Positions 48,797 through 60,332 of a stretch of DNA of 64,000 nucleotides are shown one piece after another. The DNA comes from Budorcas taxicolor. Its lineage: Eukaryota > Chordata > Mammalia > Artiodactyla > Bovidae. The notes under the pieces were generated by a model. It was not told where the DNA came from. It saw only the letters and a program-made list of their open reading frames with translations, and made no database searches. The stretch is from the NCBI RefSeq assembly GCF_023091745.1, contig NC_068935.1, forward strand, positions 2,929,001 to 2,993,000, written 5' to 3'. A program made the position numbers and the translations under genes. Each line of letters starts with the position of its first letter. Positions within the stretch are counted from its first letter, which is position 1.

Positions 48797-49006
48797 GGTG
48801 TGCTCTGTACTTAGTCGTGTCTGACTTTTAGCAACCCTATGGACTGTAGCCCACCAGCTCCTCTGTCCATAGGACTTCCCAGGCAAGAATATTAGAGTGG
48901 GTTGCCATTTCCTCTTTCAGGGCATCTTACTGACCCAGGGATCAAACCTGGATCTCCTGTGTCACCTGCATTGCAGGCAGATACTTTACCACTGAGCCAT
49001 CCAGGA
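48797..49006 (-). mobile_element. Bov-tA SINE with perfect duplication, nested in L1
   Basis: Reverse Bov-tA. The 10-bp duplication AGCCTAGCAA flanks it exactly at 48787-48796 and 49007-49016. Confidence 0.95.
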
Positions 49007-50277
49007 AGCCTAGCAAAAGGTTTATTTAGTTTATCTTTTCAAAAAACAGCTCTGTTTCATTGATCTTTTCTATTATTTTCTTGGTCTCTGTTTTATTTAT
49101 TTCCTCACTGATTTTTATTATTTCTTTCCTTCTGCTGACTTTGGGCTTTGTTCTATTCTGATTCTTTTAGGTGGTAGTTTAAGTTGTCTGAGATTTTTCT
49201 TGTTTCTTGAAGACCTATATCACTTTGAACGTCTCCGTTAAAATTGTTTTGCTGCATCTTATAGTTTTTGGAAAGTCGTGCTTCTATTTTTATTTATTTT
49301 GATGATTTTTCTGATTTCTTGATTTGATTTCATCATTGATTTTTTTTTTTCCAGTAACATGTTGTTAAGTCTCCACAATTCTGTCCTTTTCCTGTTTTCC
49401 TTTCTGTAGTTGATTTCTAGTTTTATACCATTGTGTTTGGGGGGAAAATGAGTGGTATAATTTCTATCCTTTTAAACTCCTTGAGGCTTCTTCTGTGGAG
49501 ACCCTTTCATGTGCATTTGAAAAGAATATGTATTCTGCTGTTTTTAATGTAATGTTCTGTAGATACAAATTAAGTCCAACTGACCTATTGTTTCATTTAA
49601 GAGCACTGCTCCCTTACTGATTATCTGAATGTCATGCCCATTGATGCCAGTGTAGTGTTAAAGTCCCCTACTATTAATACATTATTATCAATTTATCTCT
49701 TTATGTCTCTGAGTATTTCCTTTTTATATTTAGGTGGTGGGTGTGTATATATTAAAAAATATAATGTCCTCTTTTTGTGTTGATCCCTTTATGACTATAT
49801 AATGCTCATTTTTGTTTTTTTTTTGTTGTTGTTGTTATAACCTTTGTTTAAAAGTCTATTTTATCTAGTGTGAATATTGCTACTTTGGTTTTTTGTAATT
49901 TCTCTTTGCATGAAATATCTTTTTCCATCCCCTCACTTTCAATCTGTTTCTGTCTTTAGCCCTGAAGTGAGTCTCTTTTAGGCAGCATATTAAAGGGTCT
50001 TATTTTGTAAACCAATTGGGCACTATATTCCTTTGCTTAGTGCATTGACATTTAAACTGATAGGTATGTACTTATTGTTATTTTATTGCTTGTTTTCCAG
50101 TTGTTTTTGTGGGTCTTCTATATTCATTTATTTTTCCTTGTGTTTCTCCCATTTTGATGTATTTTATTTTATTTTTTTTAGTAAGTTTAGTTTCATTTAT
50201 TTTTACTTTTTGTGTATCTATTCTAGGTTTTTGATGTGTGATTGCCATGGGATCCATATATGTTGACCGTAGGTGTT

Positions 50278-50805
50278 GCAAGAGGGCAGACACACTGAAA
50301 CCATAATCACAGAAAACTAGTCAATCTAATCACACTAGGACCACAGCCTTGTCTAACCCAATGAAACTAAGTCATCCCCTGTGGGGCCACCCAAGACGGG
50401 CGGGCATGGTGGAGAGGTCTGACACAGTGTGGTCAACTGGAGAAGGGAATGGCAAACCACTTCAGTATTCTTGCCTTGAGAACCACATGAACAGTATGAA
50501 AAGGCAAAATGATAGGATACTAAAAGAGGAACTCCCCAGGTCAGTAGGTGCCCAATATGCTACTGGAGATCAGTGGAGAAATATCTCCAGACTCATTGGA
50601 AAAGACTCTGATGCTGGGAGGGATTGGGGACAGGAGGAGAAGGGGACAACAGAGGATGAGATGGCTGGATGGCATCACTGACTCAATGGACGTGAGTCTG
50701 AGTGAACTCCTGGAGTTGGTGATGGACAGGGAGGCCTGGCATGCTGCGATTCATGGGGTTGCAAACAGTCAGACATGACTGAGTGACTGAACTGAATTAT
50801 ATTTA
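50278..50805 (+). mobile_element. Mini-BovB: 5' UTR joined to 3' end
   Basis: The left 310 bp (from 'aagagggcagacacactgaa') is the BovB 5' UTR, including a part missing from the 34.9 kb copy. At about 50590 it passes directly to the BovB 3' end ('ctcattggaaaagactctg') and finishes at the normal terminus. Nearly the whole coding region (about 2.5 kb) is absent. It keeps both ends of the element, so it resembles a non-autonomous derivative. Confidence 0.9.
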
Positions 50806-51712
50806 CTTGATTTAAACTGATAGTCTTTTAAGTTAAAACACATTCTAAAATATCTACATTTTATTACTCCAGTCCACAATTTTTTCTTTTGATGGTGTAT
50901 TTTACATATTCATGCTTGTGCCTTTATTTTTTATCATAACTATAGTTATTTTTATATTTTTTTTGTCTTTTAGTCTACATATTAGCTTATAAAAGTGATC
51001 TTCAATCTTACTGTATGTTTGGCTTACCTATTGGGATTTTCTCTTCATAAATTATTTTTACCTCTTTTCCATTTAGAGAAAATACTTCAACATTTATTTT
51101 AATATATGTTTTATATCACTGAATTCATTTAGTTTTTGGCTGTCAGTGAAGTTATTTATCTCTCTTTCCATTCTAAATGATACATTGCTGGTAAAGTATC
51201 CTAGTTTACAGTTTTTTTTTTTTCCTTTCTGCATTTTGTTTTGTGTCACTCCCTTGTGGACTGCAAATTTTCTGAAAAGAAATTTGCTGATAGCCTATGG
51301 GATTCCTTTGTATATGACTCGTTCTCTCAATGCCTTTAAAATATTTTCTTATATTTAATTATTCCCATTTTAATTATGATATATCTTGTTGAAGGTTTGT
51401 TTCAATTAATTATGTTTGGTACTGTCCTTGCTTTCTGTATGCCAATATCTGTTTCCTTTAGATTTGGGAAATTTTCAGCTAAAATTTCTTCAAGGTCATT
51501 TTTGATAATTTTTTCTCTCTTTTATCCTCTGGACCACTATCATGTGAACGTTGCTGTATCTGATGTTATCTCAGAGATCTCATACATTGCATTCATTTGT
51601 TTGTTTGTTTCATTTGTCTTTCTACCTGATACTGTGACTGGGTGATTCCTATTATTCTTTCAGATCACTTATGTGTTCTTTCGTGTCAATTAGTTTTCTG
51701 TTTATTGCTCCT

Positions 51713-51838
51713 GTTGTTGTTCAGTTGCTCAGTCATATCCGACTCTTTGCAGCACCATGGACTACAGCATGTCAGGCTTCTCTGTCCTTCACTATCTCCA
51801 AGAATTTGCTCAAAATCATGTCCATTGAGTGGATCATT
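51713..51838 (-). mobile_element. BovB 3' scrap
   Basis: 126 bp of the reverse BovB terminus ('gttgctcagtcatatccgac' to 'catgtccattgagt'). Confidence 0.85.
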
Positions 51839-52050
51839 GCTTCTAGAGGGCTTTTATCTCATATATTCAATTATCTATTTTTGATTGGTTTTTTTTTCTA
51901 GTTCCTTATTAAAATGATCTGTGTTTAAATCAATTCTCTTCACTAATAAGCTATTTTTATACCTATGTTTGGAATTCTTAGAAAAATTGCTTACTTATAA
52001 TTTATTTTTTCCAGTTTTTTTCTCTTGCTTTTTAAATTAAAAGTAGTTTG

Positions 52051-53053
52051 TCTGCATTTTCACTTTACTTGCCTTTCTCTGCCTCTATAAATTTAAGTAA
52101 AATAGTTATCTCTCATGACCTTGAAGGGATGTTCTTAAGTGGGAGCATTCACAACCTGACTACATGTGTCCAATGTCTTAGGTGGGAGGGTTGGACTTTA
52201 TGTGAATACCAGCTACATCTTTCCCTCAGGGTGTGTTAGAAGCTATCAACTTAGTAGGGTGTGTGGCTGCTGATAGAGAAATGAGAGCCTTAGGTTGTGG
52301 GGCATGATTTCCCCTTTGCTCAATGGCCATCACCATCCTGTCAGGGCCTGTCCCCAGGTGACTGAAACATGAGCCCTGAGGTTCAGGTTCAAGCTGATTT
52401 TGTTCTTTTTAAGCGTGTGACTCTTTTTCTCCTCACACTGGAACATTTACCCCACAAGAGGGGAGTGCTGAAGCAAGTGGGGTAATGTGCTTACAGAAGT
52501 CTGATACTCTGCCTTTGTAAGCCTCCACAGATCCCTTCAGACACTGCATAAGGTCATGTCTTTCCCGCTGTTGTACATGCTCCAGATCTAGTGATAGCTT
52601 TAGTGTGGAGTGGGCAAGGCCAAACCCTTTGCTTGGTCTATATCAGTCTAGAGTATACAGCAAGGCTGTCTCAAAAATTCAGCTCTGCTGCTGTCAGAAG
52701 TCTGGGCTGCTTCTTGAGTGCCACTTGGGTAAGTGCCAACAATGACTGCCACTACCCTACCTGGGTTACACCCTAGGCCCCTGGGTTGCCTCTGAGTCTA
52801 TAGGTGGCATCTTTTCCCAGGTCCTCACTACCCTAGATCCAGTAACAACTTGTATCTTTACCTTTACTTTTTTCTAGTAAGAGCACTTAAGATGAAATTT
52901 AGTCACTTAACAGATTTTTAAGTGTACAACAAAGAATTGTTATCTACAGGCAAGATGTTGTACAGCAGATATCTAGATTTTCTTCATCTTGCATAACTAA
53001 ATAACTATATTACTTAATTAGCAATTGTCCATTTTCTATACCTTAACCCTTGA
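52051..53053. other. GC-richer block and unclassified old repeat
   Basis: 52100-52850 is GC-richer than the rest of the window and has no coding frame. It may be the 5' UTR of the ancient reverse L1 to its left. 52880-53000 looks like an old retroelement ('gatgttgtacagcagatatc'), family unresolved. Confidence 0.35.
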
Positions 53054-53263
53054 TAGACTTTCCTGGTAACTCACATGATAAAGAATCTGCCTGCAGTTCA
53101 GGAGAACTCCAGTTTGATCCCTGGGTTGGGAAGATCCCCTGGAGAAGGTTACTCCAGTATTCTTGCCTGGAGAATTCCAAGGACAGAGGAGATTGGTGGG
53201 CTACAGTTCGTGGGATTACAAAGAGTCAGACAGAGAGTAACTAACACTTTTACTTTCACTTTC
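53054..53263 (+). mobile_element. Bov-tA SINE
   Basis: Head 'gactttcctggtaactcaca', box B-like 'gtttgatccctgg' (about 53113) and BovA body ending in 'ttttactttcacttt'. Confidence 0.94.
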
Positions 53264-53719
53264 ATGTAGATACAGATTTTTAAATTTAACCTGCTTAGAA
53301 TACACTTGGCTTTTTGAATCAGTATATTGATACCTTTCATAAGCTCTCAATAACATTTCTTATGCAAACAAAGGTTCTTCATTATTACCATAGTTTCCTT
53401 TAAATTTCCAATAGCCTAAATTTACAGCTTCTCACACTGTCCATCATGTCTTTTAAAATACTGCTTATAATTTTCCACCTTTTATTTTTCCATGCTCTAT
53501 TATAGATTATTTCTTTAGATCAGTCTATATATTCATTTATCTTCATATTCATTATATTTATTACAATACAACTCATAAAACTTTCTGTAAACAAATGTTT
53601 TACTTTAGAATATCTATATTTATAGAAAATTTTCAAGTGGTACAGTCAGTCTTCATATACCCACATAGTTTTTTCCTAGTGGTATTATACAGACTGAGTT
53701 TTAAAATACAAAAGAAATT
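53264..53719. other. AT-rich unclassified DNA
   Basis: No gene or recognised repeat. Confidence 0.5.
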
Positions 53720-53995
53720 AAAAAAAAAAAAACTATTTATTTGGGTGTGCTGGGTCTTTGTTGCTTGTGTGCAGGCTTTCTCTAGTTGTGGCAAATGGGA
53801 GCTACTCTCTAGTCATAATGAGCAGGCTTCTCATTGCAGTGGCTTCTCTTGTAGGAGAGCATGGGCTCTATGACACATGTCCTTCAGTAATTGTACATAG
53901 GCTTAGTTGTCCCAGGCAATGTGGAATCTTCCCAAACCAGGAATCAAAACTATGTCCCCTACATTGGCAGGCCAATTCTTAACCACTGGACCCCT
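53720..53995 (-). mobile_element. CHR-type SINE (tRNA-Glu family)
   Basis: 'tatttgggtgtgctgggtct' at the left and 'ttcttaaccactggacccc' at the right are the tail and head of the cetartiodactyl CHR SINE in reverse. It differs from Bov-tA in lacking the BovA body. Confidence 0.82.
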
Positions 53996-54600
53996 TTTTA
54001 TTGTCATCTGTCCCTCTCTGCCTGGGGTAGCTTTTGTTGTTGTTATTTGTCCCTGTTTGCCAAAGATATCTGATTAAAATTGCTAACATTAACAGATCAG
54101 TTTGCCTCCACCCTCTAGTCATTGTACCTCACACTAAGAAGATATGAAAATCAAAGTTCCTAGCTTTAGCAAATGTCTTTAAGGTAAAAGGTAACTTTAG
54201 TGCCTAGATATATTCTTTGAGTATCTATTTTCATTTACTGTTTGATCTCTGAGTATGTCAAGATTTTCATTTCATTGATACATTTGTTTTAGTTTTTATT
54301 TTATTCAGCATTTTTAGGTGTTTACAGTAGAAGAAAGTGAGAGGATCATTCAGGATATGGAATACACTATACCACTGCAAGAGTTCGAGTTTGATTCTAA
54401 AACTTATGACAAATAATTATATATGTATATTACTTAACTATGATCAAAGAAAGAAATTCTTACTTTTTATATATAGAAATTATCCATAGGGATAACAGAA
54501 ACAAGGAATCACAAATCTGCCATTGAAACTCAGCTCTTTAAAAAATCACTCTCTATAGATCATTAAAGCAGAAATTTTTGATGTGATCATTTGGACGACC
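53996..54600. other. Unclassified DNA
   Basis: AT-rich, no gene or recognised repeat. Confidence 0.5.
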
Positions 54601-54611
54601 TGTGCATTTTA

Positions 54612-54675
54612 TTTTATTTTTAAATTTAACTTTATTTTACTTTATAATATGTATCGGTTTTGCCATACATCAACA
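54612..54675 (-). mobile_element. 64-bp L1 insertion with perfect duplication
   Basis: Only the last 64 bp of a young L1 3' UTR in reverse ('cggttttgccatacatcaac'). It is flanked by a perfect 11-bp duplication, TGTGCATTTTA, at 54601-54611 and 54676-54686. Confidence 0.93.
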
Positions 54676-54824
54676 TGTGCATTTTAAATTAATACCCAGC
54701 ATAAGCTATCAGCAGCAACAAAATGGTCTATTCTTCAACTACTATCTTAAGAAGACAAAGCAGGACACTGCTGTGACTAATTTTTGTCTAGGAAGCAAAA
54801 TCTTGAATTAAAACTTGACAAGTT

Positions 54825-56995
54825 CAGTTCAATTCAGTTCAGTCACTCAGTCGTGTCCGACTCTTTGCGACCCCATGAATCACAGTACACCAGGCCTCCC
54901 TGTCCATCACCAACTCCCAGAGTTCACTCAGACTCACATCCATCGAGTCAGGGATGCCATCCAGCCATCTCATCCTCTGTCGTCCCCTTCTCCTCCTGCC
55001 CCCAAACCTACCCAGCATCAGAGTCTTTTCCAATGAGTCAACTCTTCCCATGTGGTGGCCAAACTACTGGAGCTTCAGCTTTAGCATCATTCCTTCCAAA
55101 GAAATGCCAGGGCTGATTTCCTTCAGAATGGACTGGCTGGATCTCCTTGCAGTCCAAGGGACTCTCAAGAGTCTTCTCCAACACCACAGTTCAAAAGCAT
55201 CAATTCTTCAGTGCTCAGCCTTCTTCACAGTCCAACTCTCACATCCATACATGACCACTGGAAAAACCATAACCTTGACTAGATGGACTTTAGTCAGCAA
55301 AGTAATGTCTCTGCTTTTGAATATACTATCTAGGTTGGTCATAACTTTTCTTCCAAGGAGTAAGTGTCTTTTAATTTCATGGCTGCAATCACCATCTGCA
55401 GTGATTTTGGAGCCCCCCCAAAATAAAGTCTGACACTGTTTCCCCTGTTTCCCCATCTATTTCCCATGAAGTGATGGGACCGGTTGCCAGGATCTTTGTT
55501 TTCTGGATGTTGAGCTTTAAGCCAACGTTTTCACTCTCCACTTTCACTTTCATCAAGAGGCTTTTTAGTTCCTCTTCACTTTCTGCCATAAGGGTGGTGT
55601 CATCTGCATTTCTGAGGTTATTGATATTTCTCCCGGCAATCTTGATTCCAGATTGTGTTTCTTCCAGTCCACCATTTCTCATGATGTACTCTGCATATAA
55701 GTTAAATAAGCAGGCTGACAATATACAGCCTTGACGTACTCCTTTTCCTATTTGGAACCAGTCTGTTGTTCCATGTCCAGTTCTAACTGTAGCTTCCTGA
55801 CCTGCATACAGGTTTCTCAAGAGGCAGGCCAAGTGGTCAGGTATTCCCATCACTTGAAGAACTTCCCACAGTTTATTTTGATCCACACAGTCAAAGGCTT
55901 TGGCATAGTCAATAAAGCAGAAGTAGATGTTTTTCTGGAACTCTCTTGCTTTTTCCATGATCCAGCAGATGTTGGCAATTTGACTCTGGTTCCTCTGCCT
56001 TTTCTAAAACCAACTTGAACATCAGGAAGTTCACAGTTCACGTATTGCTGAAGCCTGGCTTGGAGAATTTTGAGCATTACTTTACTAGCATGTGAGATGA
56101 GTGTAATTGTGCAGTAGTTTGAGTATTCTTTGGCATTGCCTTTTTTTGGAATTGGAATGAAAACTGACCTTTTCCAGTCCTGTGACCACTGCTGAGTGTT
56201 CCAAATTTGCTGGCATATTGAGTGCAGCACTTTCACAGCATCATCTTTCAGGATTTGAAACAGCTGAACTGGAATTCCATCACCTCCACTAGCTTTGTTC
56301 ATAGTGATGCTTTCTAAGGCTCACTTGACTTCACATTCCAAGATGTCTGGCTCTAGATTAGTGATTACATCATCATGATTATCTGGGTTGTGAAGATCAT
56401 TTTTGTACAGTTCCTCTGTGTATTCTTGCCACTTCTTAATATCTTCTGCTTCTGTTAGGTCCAGATGATTTCTGTCTTTTATCGAGCCCATCTTTGCATG
56501 AAATGCTCCCTTGGTATCTCTAATTTTCTTGAAGAGATCTCTAGTCTTTCCCATTTTGTTCTTTTCCTCTATTTCTTTGCATTGATTGCTGAAGAAGGCT
56601 TTCTTATCTCTTCTTGCTATTCTCTAGAACTCTGCATGCAGATGCTTATATCTTTCCTCTTCTCCTTTCCTTTTCACCTCTCTTCTTTTCACAACTATTT
56701 GTAAGGCCTCCCTAGAGAGCCATTTTGCTTTTTGTATTTCTTTTCCATGGGGATGGTCTTGATCCCTGTCTCCTCTACATTGTCATGAACCTCATTCCAT
56801 AGTTTATCAGGCATTCTATCTATCAGATCTAGGCCCTTGAATCTATTTCTCACTTCCACTATAATCATAAGGGATTTGATTTAGGTCATACTGAATGGTC
56901 TAGCAGTTTTCCCTACTTTCTTCAATTTAAGTCTGAATTTGGTAATAAGGAGTTCATGATCTGAGCCACAGTCAGCTCCTGGTCTTTTTTTGTTG
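54825..56995 (-). mobile_element. BovB, 2.17 kb, perfect target duplication
   Basis: Reverse BovB from CAGTT-type repeats through the C-terminal region, RT (minus frame 55958-55389 with intact motif A FIDYAKAFDCVD but motif C NADD), fingers (56302-55850) and the linker. It stops inside the end of the endonuclease ('ggagctgactgtggctcaga' in sense). A perfect 10-bp duplication, TTGACAAGTT, lies at 54815-54824 and 56996-57005. Frameshifts separate the frames. Confidence 0.96.
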
Positions 56996-57057
56996 TTGAC
57001 AAGTTAAAAGGATTCAAATTTCAGCATATTTCCTAGAAAATATATGAAAGTACTCTT

Positions 57058-57151
57058 TTAAAAAATTAATTAGTTTATCTTAATTGGAGGATAATTCCTT
57101 TACAATATTGTGGTGGGTTTTGCCATACATCGACATGAATTCCACATGGGT
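57058..57151 (-). mobile_element. 94-bp L1 insertion with perfect duplication
   Basis: Reverse young L1 terminus ('gttttgccatacatcgacat'), flanked by a perfect 13-bp duplication, TGAAAGTACTCTT, at 57045-57057 and 57152-57164. Confidence 0.94.
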
Positions 57152-57164
57152 TGAAAGTACTCTT

Positions 57165-57611
57165 GTGTAGCCCACTGCTGCCATCGCTTATCCACAAGGT
57201 GGCATTGCAAGCCTTCAGTGTAAAAACAGTTTCATCAAGTGATTGTCCTGAGATTGTGATAAGATTCTAAAGAGAAGAAGAGATAGATAAAAACAAAGTT
57301 CTACTTGCTTGAAACAAAATTTTCTTAGATGTGATCTTTAACAAGAAAAATTAAGGACTGAAATTAAAAATTGTTAATGCATCATAAGAACAAAGGGAAC
57401 CATGAAATATATCACTTCAAGTCATTTAGATTATTTTTTTTAACGTTTAGAAGATTCCTTTCCTGATATACTTGGTAAAGTGGTATGGGCATTTCATCAA
57501 TAGACAATAGCAGCAACTACCTCAGAATATTATGATGTTTCAAGGAGTTAGCCAAACTAGGGTTTACAAGCTTGCAGTTGATAACATACGAGTCCTGACT
57601 CTACAGAGAAT
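57165..57611. other. Unclassified DNA
   Basis: No gene or recognised repeat. Confidence 0.5.
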
Positions 57612-57925
57612 AACTAAGACAGCAAGGAGATCAAGCCAGTCAATCCTAAGGTAAATCAATCTTGAATATTCATTGGAAATACTGATGCTGAAGCTCCAAT
57701 ACTTTGGTCATCTGATGTGAACAGCCGACTCACTGGAAAAGACTCATGCTGGGAAAGATTGAGGACAGGAGGAGAAAGGGACAACAGAGGATGTGATGGT
57801 TGGATGGCATCACTGACTCAATGAACATGAATCTGAGCAAACTCCAGGAGACAGTGAAGGACGAGTAAGCATGGTGTGCTGCAGTTTGTGGGTTCGTGAA
57901 CAGTCAGACACAACTGAGTGACTGA
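57612..57925 (+). mobile_element. BovB 3' end, old
   Basis: Forward BovB terminus from 'agacagcaaggagatcaag' to 'gagtgactgagc', with small deletions. Confidence 0.9.
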
Positions 57926-58607
57926 GCATGGGCACGAGCACAAAAGAGATTATTGAAAAATGATTTATTTTCTCATTTTCAATTGGTCTAGGGGCTTAAT
58001 TTCTTTACTTCCACTGAAAGGAGAATCAAAAGTTTATAATCTTAGGATTTCCAAATTGAAAGATTCTCAAAAACTATATAATCCAATACTTCCATTTTAC
58101 AATTTAGAAAACTGAAATCAACATAGGTTGAAAAACTTCTTCAAAATGACATGCCTTACCAGGGTTGTAGTCATCCCTTCAGCTGTTACATTTAGTGAAC
58201 ACAGATTCTTGATGAAAACACAGCAGCGATGTGAAGCTATTAAGAAAATCAGTAATTGCATTAAAGGAGGAAAAAAATAAAACTATATCTAAATGACACT
58301 AAAAAAAATAACTGATTATAACTTTCCAAAATCACACAGATACTAATTGGCATAACAGACACTCAAACAATGAAGTTAGTGGTCTTAACCAAATTAAGAT
58401 AGCTTTTATCCCTAATGCCTAAGTAAAGGTTTGGATATTAAGTATTTGGTGTTTAGTTACTATAGGCACAAGTAAATATCTATCAACAAAAACTAAACAA
58501 AATGAACATTATTTGCAGAGCTTTTGTGGAAGCAGCTAGAGGAAGAGTACAGAACTAAATTTAGTTTAAATGTTTAACTCCTTCTGATTTTCTTATTTTA
58601 TTTCATT
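57926..58607. other. Unique DNA with two MIR pieces
   Basis: 58083-58170 ('tccattttacaatttagaaa') and 58316-58410 ('caaaatcacacagatactaa', 'gtggtcttaaccaa') follow successive parts of MIR in reverse. They may be one MIR split by about 145 bp. The rest is unassigned. Confidence 0.5.
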
Positions 58608-58702
58608 TATTTTTTAATATAAATTTATTTATTTTAATGGAGGTTAATTACTTTATAATATTGTATTGGTTTTGCCATACATCAACATGATCCACCAAAA
58701 CC
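58608..58702 (-). mobile_element. Short young L1 3' end
   Basis: Reverse L1 terminus ('ttggttttgccatacatcaa'), about 95 bp. No clear duplication found. Confidence 0.88.
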
Positions 58703-59498
58703 TATACTCCCCTTAATAATTCTACTTTTCTTTTAATTTCTGCTAAGTAATTTGCAAATTTAATAGTGTTGTGAAAATTATCACTGATTTTTTTCTACCT
58801 CCCACTGAAGTAAAATATTAGAAGGGTCTTGCTGTTCTTGACTGCAACAGAAACTCCTACAGAGAAGTGCTGGCTACTTCATTTCCCTTATTGAACAACA
58901 GGAGCTACAAAAGCAACGGGGTCACACCATATGGATTAGAATGCTGAGCCCACAACAGGAAAAGTCACTTAGGGGTTACAAGTAATAAGGGAAACCATTG
59001 GTTGTGCTATAGTTTGTATGAATGTGAATATAAGCTCTGTACATCTCAGGGGCTGATATTTGGGACTGAAATAATTTCAAAGGGCTTCTTTGTTTTAATT
59101 TACCAACTCATACAGAGAGGAAATGAAAAGGTACATTCTCTTGGGGCCTAAAAGATACTGTAGGGAAGTATATCAGGCATTCTCATTTTCAGACTCTCAG
59201 GGTAGTACTTATTAAACCCATGTCAGTAGAGCTTGGAGGTCTGAAAAAGTAAATATTTAACTTACCACCAGGAGTAGCTCAGACTTTTGAAGATGCTGAC
59301 TCAGCATGTTTCAAAGTTAAATTCAAAAGTTGTTTTTTGATCACCTGGCTCTATTAAAAAAATTAAATGGAGCAAAGCAGGCTCAATAGACCAGCTAGCC
59401 TTAGAGGGAATCCTACTCCCTGAAAAGAATGAACTGGATTTTGGACATGTTTTCTGTCTAAATGATAGGTCATTTCACATCACTGTCCATTGTAGCAT
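58703..59498. other. Non-repetitive DNA without a gene
   Basis: No open frame or transposon recognised. Confidence 0.5.
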
Positions 59499-60332
59499 TC
59501 AGTTCAGTTCAGTTGCTCAGTCATGTCCGACTCTTTGCGACCCCATGAATCGCAGCACGCCAGGCCTCCCTGTCCATCACCACCTCCCAGAGTTCACTCA
59601 GATTCACGTCCATTGAGTCAGTGATGCCATCCAGCCATCTCATCCTCTGTTGTCCCCTTCTCCTCTTGCCCCCAATCCCTCCCAGCATCAGAGTCTTTTC
59701 CAATGAGTCAACTCTTCGCATGAGATGGCCAGCGTATTGGGGTCTCAGCTTCAGCATCATTTCCTCCAAAGAAATGCCAGGGCTGATTTCCTTCACAATG
59801 GACTGGTTGGATGTCCTTGCAGTCCAAGGGACTCTCAAGATTCTTCTCCAAAAGTTCAAAAGCACTTTCACCACAGTTCAAAAGCATCAGTTCTTCAGCG
59901 CTCAGCCTTCTTCACAGTCCAACTCTCACATCCACACACGACCACTGGAAAAACCATAGCCTTGACTAGACAGACTTTTGTTGGCAAAGTAATGTCTCTG
60001 CTTTTCAATATGCTATCTAGGTTGGTCATAATTTTTCTTCCAAGGAGTAAGCATCTTTTAATTTCATGGCTGCAGTCACCATCTGCAGTGATTTTGGAGC
60101 CCTAAAAAATAAAGTCTGATACTGTTTCCCCATGTATTTCCCATGAAGTGATGGAACAAGATGCCATGATCTTCTTTTTCTGAATGTTGAGTTTTAAGTC
60201 AACTTTTTCACTCTCCTCTTTCACCTTCATCAAGAGGCTTTTGAGCTCCTCTTCACTTTCTGCCATAACGGTGGTGTCATCTGCATAACTGAGGTTATTG
60301 ATATTTCTCCCAGCAATCTTGATACCAGCTTA
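59499..60332 (-). mobile_element. BovB, 5'-truncated
   Basis: Reverse BovB from CAGTT repeats to the RT (motif C intact in sense as YADD, near 60285). A local duplication of 'agttcaaaagca' (59851 and 59876) inserts about 27 bp. The minus frame 59874-59521 is a C-terminal remnant. Confidence 0.95.

Larger units (their letters stand above)
47476..52050 (-). mobile_element. Ancient L1, long, split by three insertions
   Basis: Reverse ORF2: the antisense FADD motif is near 47850, the RT fingers near 48100-48600, and the endonuclease and upstream region continue to about 50277, 50806-51712 and 51839-52050. Interrupted by a Bov-tA (48797-49006), a mini-BovB (50278-50805) and a BovB 3' scrap (51713-51838). 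The minus frame 47851-48174 (TEAEKAFDKIQHPF) is an RT remnant. The part beyond 50.8 kb is assigned by texture and is less certain. Confidence 0.78.

Noticed and set aside
53054..53263. tRNA-like sequence with box B
   Set aside because: It is the head of a Bov-tA SINE followed by the BovA body, not a tRNA gene; the same holds for the other SINE heads.
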